Assembly (NCBI RefSeq): GCF_005083105.1
Contig: NZ_CP034885.1
Span: 350,449 to 414,448 of the forward strand
Length of the DNA: 64,000 nt
DNA from: Buchnera aphidicola (Aphis nerii)
GTDB taxonomy: Bacteria; Pseudomonadota; Gammaproteobacteria; Enterobacterales; Enterobacteriaceae
Reading direction: 5' to 3'
Below are positions 61,927-64,000 of this stretch, piece by piece. The notes under the pieces are model-generated. The model had not been told where the DNA came from. It saw nothing but the letters and a program-made list of their open reading frames with translations, and ran no database searches. Every line of letters begins with the position of its first letter. Position 1 is the first letter of the stretch. A program made the position numbers and the translations under genes.

Positions 61927-63414
61927 TTAAACTTTACTACCAAACCAACAAATATTCCGAGCAGTCATAATTAACAAACCAGCTTGTTCAGAATTTAAAT
62001 TTTCAATATCAGTTAAATCATCTACTCCTTGATCAGCTAACTCTTCTAAAGTAAATATATTTTTTTCAGCCAATTTTAATGCTAATGTTTCATTCATTCC
62101 TTGCATATTTAATAATTTTTTTTCTATCTTTTTGTTATTTATATTTTTTTTTTGATCCATTTCAATAAGATATAATCCATTTTTTGCACATTCTTGAACT
62201 AATTTTACTTCTTCTTCTGTTAAATTTTTGATTAAAGATAATTCACATAGTGGTATATATGCTAATTCTTCAAGTGATGTAAAACCTTCTTTAACTAAAA
62301 TTGTGATAATTTTTTCGTTAACATTTAAATATTTTTTAAAAATATTCAAAGCTGCAGATGCTTCTTCTTTATGTTTGATACGTAAATCTTCGGTTGTCAT
62401 AACATTTATTTCCCAACCGCTAATTTGAGAAGCTAAACGAACATTTTGACCATTTCTACCAATAGCTTGTGCTAAATTATTTGTATCTACAGCAATATCC
62501 ATTGTATGATTGTCTTCATCAACTATAATAGAAGTAACGTCCGCAGGAGCCATTGCGTTGATAACAAATTGAGCTGGATTATCATCCCATAAAATAATAT
62601 CAATACGTTCTCCACACAACTCACTAGATACTGCCTGTACTCGTGCTCCTCGCATTCCTACACACGCACCTACTGGATCAATTCGTTTATCATTAGTTTT
62701 AACTGCAATTTTAGCACGCGAACCAGGATCACGTGCAGCGGCTTTAATTTCAATAATTTCTTCACCAATTTCAGGAACTTCTATACGAAATAGTTCTATT
62801 AACATTTCAGTTTTGGAACGACTTATAAATAATTGAGAACCACGAGCTTCTGGATAAACTCCATATAAAATACCACGAATGCGATCTCCAGGACGAAAAT
62901 TTTCCCGAGGTAACATGCCTTCTTTCAAAATAATAGCTTCTGCATTGTTTCCTAAATCCAATGTAAGATTGTCTCTATTAATTTTTTTAACAATACCTGT
63001 AATAATTTGTCCAATATGTTTTCGAAATTGATCAACTAACATAGCTCGTTCTGCTTCACGTACTTTTTGTACAATAACTTGCTTTGCAGTTTGTGTTGTG
63101 ATTCTATCGAAATTTACAGAATCAATTTTGTCTTCTATATAATCGTTAATTGCAACTTTATCACCTTCAAAACATGCTGCTTCTAAAGTAATTTCTTTTG
63201 TTGGATGATTGACAACATCTACTACCATCCACCGCCTAAAAGTACTAAAATCACCAGTTTTTCGATTAATACTAACTCTAACATCAATTTCTTGTTCATG
63301 TTTCTTTTTTGTAGCTGTTGCTAATGCAACTTCTAAAGCTTCAAAAATCTTTTCACGTGGTAATGATTTTTCATTAGAAACAGCTTCTACAACAGCTAAG
63401 ATTTCTTTATTCAT
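61927..63414 (-). CDS. nusA: Transcription elongation/antitermination factor NusA
   Basis: Binds RNA polymerase and affects pausing, termination and antitermination. I start it at the ATG at 63414 ([16 protein letters not shown], identical to E. coli) with AGAGG upstream; the longer frame runs through a terminator hairpin. The 495 residues equal E. coli. An N-terminal domain, S1 (about 135-200), two KH domains ([26 protein letters not shown]) and two acidic repeats are all present. rimP, which precedes nusA in E. coli, is missing. Confidence 0.98.
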   Translation of the reverse strand: MNKEILAVVEAVSNEKSLPREKIFEALEVALATATKKKHEQEIDVRVSINRKTGDFSTFRRWMVVDVVNHPTKEITLEAACFEGDKVAINDYIEDKIDSVNFDRITTQTAKQVIVQKVREAERAMLVDQFRKHIGQIITGIVKKINRDNLTLDLGNNAEAIILKEGMLPRENFRPGDRIRGILYGVYPEARGSQLFISRSKTEMLIELFRIEVPEIGEEIIEIKAAARDPGSRAKIAVKTNDKRIDPVGACVGMRGARVQAVSSELCGERIDIILWDDNPAQFVINAMAPADVTSIIVDEDNHTMDIAVDTNNLAQAIGRNGQNVRLASQISGWEINVMTTEDLRIKHKEEASAALNIFKKYLNVNEKIITILVKEGFTSLEELAYIPLCELSLIKNLTEEEVKLVQECAKNGLYLIEMDQKKNINNKKIEKKLLNMQGMNETLALKLAEKNIFTLEELADQGVDDLTDIENLNSEQAGLLIMTARNICWFGSKV

Positions 63415-63456
63415 CTTAGTAAACCTCTGAATAAATATTTTTAAATATTCTAATAA

Positions 63457-63480
63457 AAAACCCCGAGAATTCGGGGTTTT
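63457..63480 (-). terminator. Rho-independent terminator between tRNA-Leu(GAG) and nusA
   Basis: A perfect 10-bp stem, AAAACCCCGA (63457-63466) with TCGGGGTTTT (63471-63480), loop GAAT; on the minus strand it ends in a T6 run. It is the clearest intrinsic terminator in the window. It ends the secG-leuU transcript, or acts as an attenuator before nusA. Confidence 0.88.
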
Positions 63481-63576
63481 AGGTAATGCCACCCTGTAAT
63501 TTTATATACTTTTAAATACAAGATTTTATTAATATCTTATATAAAAAATATATTTTTATTGTAAAAAATACAATAA

Positions 63577-63658
63577 TACCGAGGATGGGATTTGAACCCA
63601 TAAGCCTTCAGGCACTATCCCCTCAAGATAGCGTGTTTACCAGTTTCACCACCTCGGT
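63577..63658 (-). tRNA. leuU: tRNA-Leu, anticodon GAG
   Basis: 82-base class II tRNA on the minus strand. Acceptor ACCGAGG pairs with CCTCGGT, discriminator A; anticodon stem CTATC/GATAG with loop TTGAGGG gives GAG; T arm GGGTTCAAATCCC. It is very close to E. coli leuU, but position 1 is A (A-U pair) where E. coli has G (G-U). CCA is not encoded. It lies between secG and nusA, as in E. coli; metY is absent. Confidence 0.97.
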
Positions 63659-63714
63659 GTATAATTTTTATTATATTATTAATATTAAATTTTTTAATAA
63701 GCAAAAATTTTAAA

Positions 63715-64000
63715 TTAATGAGGTATTTCAGTATTTAACGTTTCATTTTTTTTAGAATTTAATATTTTTTCGTTTAATATATTATCATTATGATTCTCAA
63801 AAAAGTTTATATTCATTTTTTTATCATTAATATTACATAAAATAAGACTAACTATTAAAAATAAACATGCAAAACATCCAATGATATTTGTTGAAAGACT
63901 ACTATTTCGAAAACTATTAAATAATTTAATATTATTTGATGTATTTGAATACATCATATCATTAACATTTTTACCTGGTTTTAATAAAATTAAAAAATTC
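63715..64000 (-). CDS. secG: SecG, preprotein translocase subunit (N-terminus off the window)
   Basis: Small membrane subunit of the SecYEG channel. The frame is open past the right edge; 94 residues are visible and the start is outside. LILLKPGKNVNDMMYSNTS aligns with the first loop of E. coli SecG (LIMLQQGKGADMGASFGAG), followed by a hydrophobic segment and LIVSLILCNIN, which matches FIISLVLGNIN. The ATG at 63957 is internal, not the true start. The C-terminal tail is Asn/Lys-rich. It is followed by tRNA-Leu, as in E. coli. Confidence 0.9.
   Translation of the reverse strand, partial: NFLILLKPGKNVNDMMYSNTSNNIKLFNSFRNSSLSTNIIGCFACLFLIVSLILCNINDKKMNINFFENHNDNILNEKILNSKKNETLNTEIPH

Noticed and set aside
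63415..63492. N-terminal extension of NusA by 26 residues
   Set aside because: It reads through the terminator hairpin; the internal ATG at 63414 has a ribosome site and matches E. coli NusA exactly.
1..64000. Mobile elements, CRISPR arrays, defence or toxin systems, replication origin
   Set aside because: I found no transposase, integrase, direct-repeat array, phage gene or dnaA-box cluster; every gene has an ordinary enterobacterial counterpart.

Overview
The window is a stretch of the chromosome of an obligate insect endosymbiont, almost certainly Buchnera aphidicola. Every protein is a close, slightly shortened relative of an Escherichia coli protein. The DNA is extremely AT-rich, the proteins are loaded with Lys, Asn and Ile, the spacers are nearly pure A/T, and E. 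coli gene blocks survive with genes deleted from inside them. I see no insertion sequences, phage, CRISPR arrays, integrases, toxin-antitoxin pairs or acquired genes, and no candidate for a new multi-gene system. The points of interest are a gene split at a poly(A) tract, a conserved leader, truncated proteins and RNA hairpins.

Layout, left to right. 1-2.2 kb: pykA (partial) and zwf, divergent. 2.3-6.3 kb: htpX, cspC, yoaE and tsaB, the last broken by a frameshift in an 11-A run. 6.4-8.3 kb: the division-site operon minC-minD-minE on the minus strand. 8.5-12.8 kb: rsmC, tRNA-Leu(UAA), tRNA-Cys, tRNA-Ser(UGA), ompA and murJ. 13.0-14.0 kb: pyrC. 14.0-23.8 kb: the flagellar block flgN-flgA (minus) and flgBCDEFGHIJK (plus), coding for rod, hook, rings and their assembly factors; FlgJ lacks its muramidase half and no flgL follows flgK. 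23.9-34.2 kb: rne, rluC, rpmF, fabD-fabG-acpP, tmk-holB, tatD and ptsG. 34.2-36.5 kb: hinT, lpoB and an OmpF-like porin. 36.5-49.9 kb: asnS, pncB, pyrD, rlmKL, uup, trhO, valS and pepA. 50.1-53.0 kb: argI then pyrB-pyrI-ridA. 53.1-64.0 kb, all minus strand: secG (partial), tRNA-Leu(GAG), nusA-infB-rbfA-truB-rpsO-pnp and deaD.

How the genes fit together. Much of the window is the translation and RNA-handling core: nusA, infB, rbfA, truB, rpsO, rpmF, rlmKL, rsmC, rluC, uup, asnS, valS, trhO and tsaB, plus RNase E, PNPase and DeaD for RNA decay. Nutritional genes include four pyrimidine steps (pyrBI, pyrC, pyrD), argI for arginine, pncB for NAD, and glucose entry and use (ptsG, zwf, pykA). Envelope genes (ompA, porin, murJ, lpoB, secG) and min genes show a retained cell wall and division control. 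The basal-body genes without filament genes fit the idea that Buchnera uses this structure as an exporter. Relative to E. coli order, genes missing from inside blocks include hexR, plsX-fabH, fabF, holC, nlpI, metY and rimP. These comparisons rest on recalled E. coli gene order and sequences, not on a search.
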